DNA of 64,000 bases from Apostichopus japonicus. Its lineage: Eukaryota > Echinodermata > Holothuroidea > Aspidochirotida > Stichopodidae. Positions within the stretch are counted from its first letter, which is position 1. Each line of letters opens with the position of its first letter. The translations under genes were made by a program, and so were the position numbers. Of the stretch, positions 26,301-39,890 are shown one piece after another. Under the pieces are notes generated by a model. That model was not told the DNA's origin and searched no databases. It worked only from the letters and a program-made list of their open reading frames with translations. The stretch is taken from contig NC_092580.1 in the NCBI RefSeq assembly GCF_037975245.1, positions 8,903,001-8,967,000 on the forward strand, in the 5' to 3' direction.

Positions 26301-26655
26301 AATGTCCGACAACCATTAATCGAATGTTCGACAACGATCAGCCGAATATGCGATTCCTGTCAATCGAATGTTCGACAACCATCAATCGAATGTGCGACAC
26401 AGATCAATCGAATGTTCGACACAGATCAATCGAATGTGCGACACAGATCAATCGAATGTTCGACACCGATCAATCGAATATACGACACCTATTAATCAAA
26501 TGTGCGATATGGATCAATCCAATGTTCGACACCGATCAATCGAATGTTCGACACCGATCAATCGAATTAGCGGAACCGATCAATCAAATGTGTGGCACCG
26601 ATCAATCGAATGTTCGACACCGATCAATCGAATGTTCGACACCGATCAATCGAAT
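23381..26655. repeat. 3.3-kb segment, second copy (partner 10960-14278)
   Basis: It preserves the partner's order, including GAATTTTCG/CAATCCAATG near 23.6 kb, the 23-bp unit at 25149, A' at 26022 and A at 26352. It is shorter by two single monomers. It ends near 26655, where the partner has GTGCTGCACCG and this copy has modal GTTCGACACCG. Confidence 0.8.
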
Positions 26656-29594
26656 GTTCGACACCGATCAATCGAATGTTCGACACCCATCAATCGAATG
26701 TTCGACACCCATCAATCGAATGTTCGACACCAATTAAACGAATGTTCGACACCGATTAAACGAATGTTCGACACCGATCAATCGAATGTGCGACACCTAT
26801 CAATCAAATGTGCGACATGGATCAATCCAATGTTCGACACCGATCAATCGAATGTTCGACACCGATCAATCGAATTAGCGGCACCGATCAATCAAATGTG
26901 TGGCACCGATCAATCGAATGTTCGACACCGATCAATCGAATCTTCGACACCCATCAATCGAATGTTCGACACCCATTAATCGAATCTTCGACACCGATCA
27001 ATCGAATGTTCGACACCGATCAATCGAATGTTCGACACCCATCGATCGAATGTTCGACACCCATCGATCGAATGTTCGACACCGATCAATCGAATGTTCG
27101 ACACCGATCAATCGAATGTTCGACACCCATCAATCGAATGTTCGACACCCATCAATCGAATGTTCGACACCGATCAATCGAATGTTCGACACCGATCAAT
27201 CGAATTTGCGGCACCGATCAATCAAATGTGTGGCACCGGTCAATCGAATGTTCGACACCGATCAATCGAATGTTCGACACCTATCAACCGAATGTGCGAC
27301 ACAGATCAATCGATGTGCTACACCGATTAAAAGAATGTTCGACACCGATCAATCGAATGTGCTACACCGATTAAGCGAATGTTCGACACCGGTCAATCGA
27401 ATATACGACACCTATCAATCAATTGTGCGACATGGATCAATCAAATCTTCGACACCGATCAATCGAATGTTCGACACCGATCAATCGAATTTGCGGCGCC
27501 GATCAATCAAATGTTCGACACCGATCAATCGAATGTTCGACACCCATCAATCGAATGTTCGACACCGATCAATCGAATGTTCGACACCGATCAATCGAAT
27601 GTTCGACACCGATCAATCGAATGTTCGACACCCATCGATCGAATGTTCGACACCGATCAATCGAATGTTCGACACCGATCAATCGAATGTTCGACACCCA
27701 TCAATCGAATGTTCGACACCCATCAATCGAATGTTCGACACCGATCAATCAAATGTGTGGCACCGATCAATCGAATGTTCGACACCGATCAATCGAATGT
27801 TCGACACCCATCAATCGAATGTGCGACACCCATCAATCGAATGTGCGACACAGATCAATCGAATGTTCGACACCGATCAATCGAATCTTCGACACCCATC
27901 AATCGAATGTTCGACACCCATCAACCAAATGTGCGACACCCATCAATCGAATGTTCGACACCGATCAATCGAATATACGACACCGATCAATCGAATGTGC
28001 GACACCCATCAATCGAATGTTCGACACCCATCAATCGAATGTTCGACACCCATCAATCGAATGTTCGACACCGATCAATCGAATGTTCGACACCGATCAA
28101 TCGAATGTTCGACACCCATCAATCGAATGTTCGACACCCATCAATCGAATGTTCGACACCCATCAATCGAATGTGCGACATGGATCAATCAAATGTTCGA
28201 CACCCATCAATCGAATGTTCGACACCCATCAATCGAATGTTCGACACCGATCAATCGAATTTGCGGCACCGATCAATCGAATGTTCGACACCAATCGACC
28301 GAATGTGCGACAACCATCAATCGAATGTGCGACACCAATTAAACGAATGTTCGACACCGATTAAACGAATGTTCGACACCGATCAATCGAATGTGCGACA
28401 CCTATCAATCAAATGTGCGACACCGATCAATCGAATGTTCGACACCCATCAATCGAATGTTCGACACCCATCAATCGAATGTTCGACACCGATCAATCGA
28501 ATGTTCGACACCCATCAATCGAATGTTCGACACCCATCAATCGAATGTTCGACACCCATCAATCGAATGTTCGACACCGATCAATCGAATGTTCGACACC
28601 GGTAAAATCGAATGTGCGGTACCGATGAATCGAATGTTCGACACCCATCAATCGAATGTGCGACACCGATCAATCAAATGTTCGACACCGATCAATCGAA
28701 TGTTCGACACCGATCAATCGAATTTGCGGCACCGATCAATCAAATGTGTGGCACCGGTCAATCGAATGTTCGACACCGATCAATCGAATGTTCGACACCT
28801 ATCAACCGAATGTGCGACACAGATCAATCGATGTGCTACACCGATTAAACGAATGTTCGACACCGATCAATCGAATGTGCTGCACCGATTAAGCGAATGT
28901 TCGACACCGGTCAATCGAATATACGACACCTATCAATCAATTGTACGACATGGATTAATCAAATCTTCGACACCGATCAATCGAATGTTCGACACCTATC
29001 AATCGAATTTGCGGCGCCGATCAATCAAATGTTCGACACCGATCAATCGAATGTTCGACACCGATCAATGGAATGTTCGACACCCATCAATCGAATGTTC
29101 GACACCCATTAATCGAATGTTCGACACCGATCAATCGAATGTTCGACACCGATCAATCGAATGTTCGACACCCATCGATCGAATGTTCGACACCCATCAA
29201 TCGAATGTTCGACACCGATCAATCGAATGTTCGACACCGATCAATCGAATGTTCGACACCCATCAATCGAATGTTCGACACCGATCAATCAAATGTGTGG
29301 CACCGATCAATCGAATGTTCGACACCGATCAATCGAATGTTCGACACCCATCAATCGAATGTGCGACACCCATCAATCGAATGTGCGACACAGATCAATC
29401 GAATGTGCTACACCGATTAAACGAATGTTCGACACCGATCAATCGAATATTCGACACCCATGAACCAAATGTGCGACACCCATCAATCGAATGTTCGACA
29501 CCGATCAATCGAATGTTCGACAACCATCAATCGGTTGTGCGACACAGATCAATCGAATGTGCGAGACATATCAATCGAATGTGCGACACAGATC
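26656..29594. repeat. Mixed block with 1,518-bp internal repeat
   Basis: Continuous monomers. The segment about 27160-27540 recurs at about 28680-29060, offset 1,518 bp (69 monomers), including the TCGATGTGCTAC unit, GGTCAATCG, TCAATTGT and GCGCCGATC. Modules B are at 26731 (partial) and 28336; a 23-bp GGTAAAATCG unit is at 28603. Private changes include TTAAAAGAATG near 27326 and GTACGACATGGATTAATC near 28943. Nothing but satellite is present. Confidence 0.75.
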
Positions 29595-30715
29595 AATCGA
29601 ATGTTCGACACCGATCAATCGAATATACGACACCTATCAATCAAATGTGCGACATGGATCAATCCAATGTTCGACACCGATCAATCGAATGTTCGACACC
29701 GATCAATCGAATATACGACACCGATCAATCGAATGTGCGACACCCATTAATCGAATGTCCGACAACCATTAATCGAATGTTCGACAACGATCAGCCGAAT
29801 ATGCGATTCCTGTCAATCGAATGTTCGACAACCATCAATCGAATGTGCGACACAGATCAATCGAATGTGCGAGACCTATCAATCGAATGTGCGACACAGA
29901 TCAATCGAATGTTCGACACCGATCAATCGAATATACGACACCTATGAATCAAATGTGCGACATGGATCAATCCAATGTTCGACACCGATCAATCGAATGT
30001 TCGACACCTATGAATCAAATGTGCGACATGGATCAATCCAATGTTCGACACCGATCAATCGAATGTTCGACACCGATCAATCGAATTAGCGGCACCGATC
30101 AATCAAATGTGTGGCACCGATCAATCGAATCTTCGACACCGATCAATCGAATGTTCGACACCGATCAATCGAATGTTCGACACCCATCAATCGAATGTTC
30201 GACACCCATCGATCGAATGTTCGACACCGATCAGTCGAATGTTCGACACCCGATCAATCGAATGTTCGACACCCATCAATCGAATGTTCGACACCCATCA
30301 ATCGAATGTTCGACACCCATCAATCGAATTTGCGGCACCGATCAATCGAATGTTCGACACCAATCGACCGAATGTGCGACAACCATTAATCGAATGTGCG
30401 ACACCAATTAAACGAACGTTCGACACCGATTAAACGAATGTTCGACACCGATCAATCGAATGTGCGACACCTATCAATCAAATGTGCGACACCGATCAAT
30501 CGAATGTTCGACACCCATCAATCGAATGTTCGACACCCATGAATCGAATGTTCGACACCGATCAATCGAATGTTCGACACCTATCAACCGAATGTGCGAC
30601 ACAGATCAATCGATGTGCTACACCGATTAAACGAATGTTCGACACCGATCAATCGAATGTGCTGCACCGATTAAGCGAATGTTCGACACCGGTAAATCGA
30701 ATATACGACACAGAT
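29595..30715. repeat. 1.1-kb HOR segment, copy 1 (partner 38741-39861)
   Basis: It matches the partner at an offset of 9,146 bp. It contains module A (29805), GCGAGACC, a 66-bp doubling with CCTATGAATC at about 29940-30070, the 23-bp CCCGATC unit (30249) and module B (30405). One difference is CGATCAGTCG near 30232 against CGATCAATCG in the partner. This is the last module A before a 9-kb gap. Confidence 0.8.
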
Positions 30716-31189
30716 CAATCAAATGTGCGACATGGATCAATCAAATCTTCGACACCGATCAATCGAATGTTCGACACCGATCAATCGAATGTGCGACAGA
30801 GATCAATCGAATGTCCGACAACCATCAACCGAATGTTCGACACCCATTAATCGAATCTTCGACACCGATCAATCGAATGTTCGACACCCATCGATCGAAT
30901 GTTCGACACCCATCGATCGAATGTTCGACACCGATCAATCGAATGTTCGACACCGATCAATCGAATGTTCGACACCGATCAATCGAATTTGCGGCACCGA
31001 TCAATCGAATGTTCGACACCGATCAATCGATGTGCGACACCGATTAAACGAATGTTCGACACCGATCAATCGAATGTTCGACACCCATGAATCGAATGTT
31101 CGACACCGATCAATCGAATGTTCGACACCGATCAATCGAATGTTCGACACCCATCAATCGAATGTTCGACACGGATCAATCGAATGTGC

Positions 31190-31950
31190 GACATGGATCA
31201 ATCAAATCTTCGACACCGATCAATCGAATGTTCGACACCGATCAATCGAATGTGCGACAGAGATCAATCGAATGTCCGACAACCATCAACCGAATGTTCG
31301 ACACCCATCAATCAAATGTGCGACATGGATCAATCAAATGTTCGACACCTATCAATCGAATGTTCGACACCGATCAATCGAATTTGCGGCACCGATCAAT
31401 CAAATGTGTGGCACCGATCAATCGAATGTTCGACACCCATCAATCGAATGTTCGACACCCATCAATCGAATGTTCGACACCCATTAATCGAATGTTCGAC
31501 ACAGATCAATCGAATGTTCGACACCGATCAATCGAATGTTCGACACCCATCAATCGAATGTTCGACACCCATCAATCGAATGTTCGACACCCATCAATCG
31601 AATGTGCGACACCCATTAATCGAATGTCTGACAACCATCAATCGAATGTGCGACAAGGATCAATCAAATGTTCGACACCTATCAATTGAATGTTCGACAC
31701 CGATCAATCGAATTTGCGGCACCGATCAATCGAATTTGCGGCACCGATCAATCAAATGTGTGGCACCGATCAATCGAATGTTCGACACCGATCAATCGAA
31801 TGTTCGACACCCATCAATCGAATGTTCGACACCGATCAATCGAATGTTCGACACCCATCAATCGAATGTTCGACACACATCAATCGATGTGCTACACCGA
31901 TTAAACGAAAGTTCGACACCGGTAAAATCGAATGTGCGGTACCGATGAAT
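31190..31950. repeat. HOR segment matching 41260-42020
   Basis: The offset to the partner is 10,069 bp. Landmarks are GCGACAGAGATC, GTCTGACAACC, GCGACAAGG, CAATTGAATG and the 21/23-bp pair at 31885/31921. Relative to the preceding offset of 9,784 bp, the partner contains 285 extra bases (13 monomers less one base) around 40.93-41.25 kb, including a TCGATGTGCT unit. The same landmarks recur near 55.3-56.1 kb. Confidence 0.75.
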
Positions 31951-32035
31951 CGAATGTTCGACACCCATCAATCGAATGTTCGACACCGATCAATCGAATG
32001 TTCGACACCGATCAATCGAATGTTCGACACCCATC

Positions 32036-33540
32036 AATCGAATGTTCGACACCCATCAATCGAATATGCGACACCTATCAATCAAATGTGCGACATGGAT
32101 CAATCCAATGTTCGACACCGATCAATCGAATGTTCGACACCGATCAATCGAATTAGCGGCACCGATCAATCAAATGTGTGGCACCGATCAATCGAATGTT
32201 CGACACCGATCAATCGAATGTTCGACACCGATCAATCGAATGTTCGACACCCATTAATCGAATCTTCGACACCGATCAATCGAATGTTCGACACCGATCA
32301 ATCGAATGTTCGACACCAATCAATCGAATGTTCGACACCCATCGATCGAATGTTCGACACCGATCAATCGAATGTTCGACACACATCAATCGAATGTTCG
32401 ACACCGATCAATCGAATGTTCGGCACCGATCAATCGAATGTCCGACACCAATCGACCGAATGTGCGACAACCATTAATCGAATGTGCGACACCAATTAAA
32501 CGAACGTTCGACACCGATTAAACGAATGTTCGACACCGATCAATCGAATGTGCGACACCTATCTATCAAATGTGCGACACCGATCAATCGAATGTTCGAC
32601 ACCCATCAATCGAATGTTCGACACCCATCAATCGAATGTTCGACACCGATCAATCGAATGTTCGACACCTATCATGCGAATGTGCGACACAGATCAATCG
32701 ATGTGCTACACCGATTAAACGAATGTTCGACACCGATCAATCGAATGTGCTGCACCGATTAAGCGAATGTTCGACACCGGTCAATCGAATATACGACACC
32801 TATCAATCAAATGTGCGACATGGATCAATCAAATCTTCGACACCGATCAATCGAATGTTCGACACCGATCAATCGAATTTGCGGCACCGATCAATCAAAT
32901 GTGTGGCACCGATCAATCGAATGTAAGACACCGATAAATCGAATATACGACACCGATCAATCGAATGTGCTACATGGATCAATCAAATGTTCGACACCGA
33001 TCAATCGAATGTGCTGCACCGATCAATCAAATGTGTGGTATCGATCAATCGAATGTTCGACACCGATCAATCGAATGTTCGACACCCATCAATCGAATGT
33101 TCGACACCCATCAACCGAATGTGCGACATCGATCAATCGAATTTTCGACACCGATCAATCGAATATACGACACCGATCAATCGAATGTGCGACATGGATC
33201 AATCAAATGTTCGACACCGATCATCCAATGTTCGACACCGATCAATCGAATTTGCGGCACCGATCAATCAAATGTGTGGCACCGATCAATCGAATATACG
33301 ACACCTATCAATCAAATGTGCGACATGGATCAATCAAATGTTCGACACCTATCAATCGAATGTTCGACACCGATCAATCGAATTTGCGGCACCGATCAAT
33401 CGAATTTGCGGCACCGATCAATCAAATGTGTGGCACCGATCAATCGAATGCTCGACACCGATCAATCGAATGTTCGACACCCTTCAATCGAATGTTCGAC
33501 ACCGATCAATCGAATGTTCGACACCCATCAATCGAATGTT
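32036..33540. repeat. Patchwork of left-end HOR types
   Basis: Three joined pieces. 32036-32708 matches 1125-1797 (offset 30,911), including GTTCGGCACCG and the CACACATC monomer. About 32484-32965 matches 20611-21092 (offset 11,873), including GAATGTAAG near 32923. About 33005-33540 matches 14273-14920 (offset 18,732, then 18,622 after a 110-bp loss), including GTATCG and GATCATCC at 33219. These variants are otherwise confined to the first 22 kb. A private CCGATAAATCG is near 32934. Confidence 0.75.
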
Positions 33541-34435
33541 CGACACCCATCAATCGAATGTTCGACACACATCAATCGATGTGCTACACCGATTAAACGA
33601 AAGTTCGACACCGGTAAAATCGAATGTGCGGTACCGATGAATCGAATGTTCGACACCTATCAATCGAATGTGCGACACCGATCAATCAAATGTTCGACAC
33701 CGATCAATCGAATGTTCGACACCTATCAACCGAATGTGCGACACAGATCAATCGATGTGCTACACCGATTAAACGAATGTTCGACACCGATCAATCGAAT
33801 GTGCTGCACCGATTAAGCGAATGTTCGACACCGGTCAATCGAATATACGACACCTATCAATCAAATGTGCGACATGGATCAATCAAATCTTCGACACCGA
33901 TCAATCGCATGTTCGACACCGATCAATCGAATTTGCGGCACCGATCAATCAAATGTGTGGCACCGATCAATCGAATGTTCGACACCGATCAATCGAATGT
34001 GCGACACCTATCAATCAAATGTGCGACACCGATCAATAGAATGTTCGACACCCATCAATCGAATGTTCGACACCCATCAATCGAATGTTCGACACCGATC
34101 AATCGAATGTTCGACACCCATCAATCGAATGTTCGACACCAATCAATCGAATGTTCGACACCCATCAATCGAATGTTCGACACCGATCAATCGAATGTTC
34201 GACACCGATCAATCGAATGTTCGACACCCATCAATCGAATGTTCGACACCCATCAATCGAATGTGCGACACCTATCAATCGAATGTGCGACACAGATCAA
34301 TCGAATGTTCGACACCGATCAATCGAATATACGACACCTATCAATCAAATGTGCGACATGGATCAATCCAATGTTCGACACCGATCAATCGAATGTTCGA
34401 CACCGATCAATCGAATGTTCGACACCGATCAATCG
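33541..34435. repeat. 0.9-kb segment matching 41.92-42.81 kb
   Basis: The offset is 8,377 bp. It includes the 21/23-bp pair at 33575/33612, the GCGGTACCGATG monomer, the 21-bp unit at 33750 and the CAATAGAATG monomer near 34035 (partners near 42412, 47647, 56552 and 58552). It diverges near 34436, where GAATTTGCGG faces GAATGTGTGG in the partner. Confidence 0.75.
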
Positions 34436-35218
34436 AATTTGCGGCACCGATCAATCGAATTTGCGGCACCGATCAATCAAATGTGTGGCACCCATCAATC
34501 GAATGTTCGACACCCATCAATCGAATGTTCGACACCCATTAATCGAATGTTCGACACCGATCAATCGAATGTTCGACACCCATCAATCGAATGTTCGACA
34601 CCGATCAATCGAATTTGCGGCACCGATCAATCGAATGTTCGACACCAATCGACCGAATGTGCGACAACCATCAATCGAATGTGCGACACCAATTAAACGA
34701 ATGTTCGACACCGATTAAACGAATGTTCGACACCGATCAATCGAATGTGCGACACCTATCAATCAAATGTGCGACACCGATCAATCGAATGTTCGACACC
34801 CATCAATCGAATGTTCGACACCCATCAATCGAATGTTCGACACCGATCAATCGAATGTTCGACACCCATCAATCGAATGTTCGACACCCATCAATCGAAT
34901 GTTCGACACCCATCAATCAAATGTTCGACACCGATCAATCGAATGTTCGACACCCATCAATCGAATGTTCGACACCGATCAATCGAATGTTCGACACCCA
35001 TCAATCGAATGTTCGACACAGATCAATCGAATGTTCGACACCCATCAATCGAATGTTCGACACCTATCAATCAAATGTGCGACATGGATCAATCCAATGT
35101 TCGACACCGATCAATCGAATGTTCGACACCGATCAATCGAATGTTCGACACCGATCAATCGAATGTTCGACACCGATCAATCGAATCTTCGACACCGATC
35201 AATCGAATGTTCGACACC
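34336..35218. repeat. 1,694-bp-period repeat, copy 1
   Basis: It matches about 36030-36912 at an offset of 1,694 bp (77 monomers), with module B at 34690 and its partner at 36384. It ends where three ATCGATCG monomers near 35220 face ATCAATCG in the partner. Between the copies, module B recurs at 35460 and 35944, giving the B-rich spacing typical of the right part of the array. Confidence 0.7.
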
Positions 35219-37079
35219 CATCGATCGAATGTTCGACACCCATCGATCGAATGTTCGACACCCATCGATCGAATGTTCGACACCGATCAATCGAATGTTC
35301 GACACCCATCAATCGAATGTTCGACACCCATCAATCGAATGTTCGACACCCATCAATCGAATGTTCGACACCGATCAATCGAATTTGCGGCACCGATCAA
35401 TCGAATGTTCGACACCAATCGACCGAATGTGCGACAACCATCAATCGAATGTGCGACACCAATTAAACGAATGTTCGACACCGATTAAACGAATGTTCGA
35501 CACCGATCAATCGAATGTTCGACACCTATCAATCAAATGTGCGACACCGATCAATCGAATGTTCGACACCCATCAATCGAATGTTCGACACCCATCAATC
35601 GAATGTTCGACACCCATCAATCGAATGTTCGACACCCATCAATCGAATGTTCGACACCCATCAATCGAATGTTCGACACCGATCAATCGAATGTTCGACA
35701 CCGATCAATCGAATGTTCGACACCCATCAATCGAATGTTCGACACCCATCAATCGAATGTGCGACACCCATCAATCGAATGTGCGACACAGATCAATCGA
35801 ATGTTCGACACCGATCAATCGAATATACGACACCTATCAATCAAATGTGCGACATGGATCAATCGAATGTTAGACACCGATCAATCGAATGTTCGACACC
35901 AATCGACCGAATGTGCGACAACCATCAATCGAATGTGCGACACCAATTAAACGAATGTTCGACACCGATTAAACGAATGTGCTGCACCGATTAAGCGAAT
36001 GTTCGACACCGGTCAATCGAATATACGACACCTATCAATCAAATGTGCGACATGGATCAATCCAATGTTCGACACCGATCAATCGAATGTTCGACACCGA
36101 TCAATCGAATGTTCGACACCGATCAATCGAATTTGCGGCACCGATCAATCGAATTTGCGGCACCGATCAATCAAATGTGTGGCACCCATCAATCGAATGT
36201 TCGACACCCATCAATCGAATGTTCGACACCCATTAATCGAATGTTCGACACCGATCAATCGAATGTTCGACACCCATCAATCGAATGTTCGACACCGATC
36301 AATCGAATTTGCGGCACCGATCAATCGAATGTTCGACACCAATCGACCGAATGTGCGACAACCATCAATCGAATGTGCGACACCAATTAAACGAATGTTC
36401 GACACCGATTAAACGAATGTTCGACACCGATCAATCGAATGTGCGACACCTATCAATCAAATGTGCGACACCGATCAATCGAATGTTCGACACCCATCAA
36501 TCGAATGTTCGACACCCATCAATCGAATGTGCGACACCGATCATTCGAATGTTCGACACCCATCAATCGAATGTTCGACACCCATCAATCGAATGTTCGA
36601 CACCCATCAATCAAATGTTCGACACCGATCAATCGAATGTTCGACACCCATCAATCGTATGTTCGACACCGATCAATCGAATGTTCGACACCCATCAATC
36701 GAATGTTCGACACAGATCAATCGAATGTTCGACACCGATCAATCGAATGTTCGACACCTATCAATCAAATGTGCGACATGGATCAATCCAATGTTCGACA
36801 CCGATCAATCGAATGTTCGACACCGATCAATCGAATGTTCGACACCGATCAATCGAATGTTCGACACCGATCAATCGAATCTTCGACACCGATCAATCGA
36901 ATGTTCGACACCCATCAATCGAATGTTCGACACCCATCAATCGAATGTTCGACACCCATCAATCGAATGTTTGACACCCATCAATCGAATGTTCGACACT
37001 CATCAATCGAATGTGCGACACCTATCAATCAAATGTTCGACACCGATCAATCAAATGTGTGGCACCGGTCAATCGAATG

Positions 37080-37690
37080 TTCGACACCGATCAATCGAAT
37101 GTTCGACACCTATCAACCGAATGTGCGACACAGATCAATCGATGTGCTACACCGATTAAACGAATGTTCGACACCGATCAATCGAATGTTCGACACCCAT
37201 GAATCGAATTTTCGACACCGATCAATCGAATGTTCGACACCGATCAATCGAATGTTCGACACCCATCAATCGAATGTTCGACACCCATCAATCGAATGTG
37301 CGACATGGATCAATCAAATGTTCGACACCGATCGATCGAATGTTAGACACCGATCAATCGAATTTGCGGCACCGATCAATCAAATGTGTGGCACCGATCA
37401 ATCGAATGTTCGACACCGATCAATCGAATGCTCGACACCTATCAACCGAATGTGCGACACAGATCAATCGATGTGCTACACCGATTAAACGAATGTTCGA
37501 CACCGATCAATCGAATGTGCTGCACCGATTAAGCGAATGTTCGACACCGGTCAATCGAATATACGACACCTATCAATCAAATGTGCGACATGGATCAATC
37601 AAATCTTCGACACCGATCAATCGAATGTTCGACACCGATCAATCGAAATTGCGGCACCGATCAATCAAATCTGTGGCACCGATCAATCGA
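37080..37690. repeat. 0.6-kb segment matching 63027-63637
   Basis: The offset is 25,947 bp. Shared marks are GAATCGAATTTTCG (37201 and 63148), two 21-bp TCGATGTGCT units about 330 bp apart, GAATGTTAGAC, and GAATGCTCGACACC. Private differences include GATCGATCG near 37331, GAAATTGCGG near 37645 and AAATCTGTGG near 37668. Confidence 0.7.
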
Positions 37691-37891
37691 ATGTTCGACA
37701 CCGATCAATCGAATGTTCGACACCCATCAATCGAATGTTCGACACCCATTAATCGAATGTTCGACACCGATCAATCGAATGTTCGACACCGATCAATCGA
37801 ATGTTCGACACCCATCGATCGAATGTTCGACACCCATCGATCGAATGTTCGACACCGATCAATAGAATGTTCGACACCGATCAATCGAATG

Positions 37892-38398
37892 TTCGACACC
37901 GATCAATCGAATGTTCGACACCCATCAATCGAATGTTCGACACCCATTAATCGAATCTTCGACACCGATCAATCGAATGTTCGACACCCATCGATCGAAT
38001 GTTCGACACCCATCGATCGAATGTTCGACACCCATCAATCGAATGTTCGACACCGATCAATCGAATGTTCGACACCCATCAATCGAATGTTCGACACCCA
38101 TCAATCGAATGTTCGACACCCATCAATCGAATGTTCGACACCGATCAATCGAATGTTCGACACCGATCAATCGAATGTTCGACACCCATCAATCGAATGT
38201 TCGACACCCATCAATCGAATGTGCGACACCTATCAATCGAATGTGCGACACCTATCAATCGAATGTTCGACACCGATCAATCGAATATACGACACCTATC
38301 AATCAAATGTGCGACATGGATCAATCCAATGTTCGACACCGATCAATCGAATGTTCGACACCGATCAATCGAATATACGACACCGATCAATCGAATGT
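37892..38398. repeat. 484-bp tandem duplication, copy 1 (copy 2 at 38376-38882)
   Basis: The offset is 484 bp, exactly 22 monomers. Each copy runs from an ACCCATTAATCGAATCTTCG monomer through two ATCGATCG monomers, two consecutive GTGCGACACCTATC monomers and ATATACG monomers. The copies abut, indicating a local tandem duplication. The same 484-bp spacing recurs between modules B elsewhere (for example 45839/46323 and 51536/52020). Confidence 0.8.
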
Positions 38399-39259
38399 TC
38401 GACACCCATCAATCGAATGTTCGACACCCATTAATCGAATCTTCGACACCGATCAATCGAATGTTCGACACCCATCGATCGAATGTTCGACACCCATCGA
38501 TCGAATGTTCGACACCCATCAATCGAATGTTCGACACCGATCAATCGAATGTTCGACACCCATCAATCGAATGTTCGACACCCATCAATCGAATGTTCGA
38601 CACCCATCAATCGAATGTTCGACACCGATCAATCGAATGTTCGACACCGATCAATCGAATGTTCGACACCCATCAATCGAATGTTCGACACCCATCAATC
38701 GAATGTGCGACACCTATCAATCGAATGTGCGACACCTATCAATCGAATGTTCGACACCGATCAATCGAATATACGACACCTATCAATCAAATGTGCGACA
38801 TGGATCAATCCAATGTTCGACACCGATCAATCGAATGTTCGACACCGATCAATCGAATATACGACACCGATCAATCGAATGTGCGACACCCATTAATCGA
38901 ATGTCCGACAACCATTAATCGAATGTTCGACAACGATCAGCCGAATATGCGATTCCTGTCAATCGAATGTTCGACAACCATCAATCGAATGTGCGACACA
39001 GATCAATCGAATGTGCGAGACCTATCAATCGAATGTGCGACACAGATCAATCGAATGTTCGACACCGATCAATCGAATATACGACACCTATGAATCAAAT
39101 GTGCGACATGGATCAATCCAATGTTCGACACCGATCAATCGAATGTTCGACACCTATGAATCAAATGTGCGACATGGATCAATCCAATGTTCGACACCGA
39201 TCAATCGAATGTTCGACACCGATCAATCGAATTAGCGGCACCGATCAATCAAATGTGTG

Positions 39260-39890
39260 GCACCGATCAATCGAATCTTCGACACCGATCAATCGAATGT
39301 TCGACACCGATCAATCGAATGTTCGACACCCATCAATCGAATGTTCGACACCCATCGATCGAATGTTCGACACCGATCAATCGAATGTTCGACACCCGAT
39401 CAATCGAATGTTCGACACCCATCAATCGAATGTTCGACACCCATCAATCGAATGTTCGACACCCATCAATCGAATTTGCGGCACCGATCAATCGAATGTT
39501 CGACACCAATCGACCGAATGTGCGACAACCATTAATCGAATGTGCGACACCAATTAAACGAACGTTCGACACCGATTAAACGAATGTTCGACACCGATCA
39601 ATCGAATGTGCGACACCTATCAATCAAATGTGCGACACCGATCAATCGAATGTTCGACACCCATCAATCGAATGTTCGACACCCATGAATCGAATGTTCG
39701 ACACCGATCAATCGAATGTTCGACACCTATCAACCGAATGTGCGACACAGATCAATCGATGTGCTACACCGATTAAACGAATGTTCGACACCGATCAATC
39801 GAATGTGCTGCACCGATTAAGCGAATGTTCGACACCGGTAAATCGAATATACGACACCGATCAATCAAATGTGCGACATGGATCAATCAA
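39260..39890. repeat. 638-bp tandem duplication, copy 1 (copy 2 at 39898-40528)
   Basis: The offset is 638 bp (29 monomers). Both copies carry the 23-bp CCCGATC unit (39395 and 40033), module B (39551 and 40189), a CCATGAATC monomer, a TCGATGTGCT unit (39755 and 40390) and GGTAAATCG. Other offsets step by the same amount (9,146 to 9,784 bp against 29.6-31 kb), so the duplication is specific to this locus; the counterparts at 30 kb and 54 kb are single. Confidence 0.8.
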
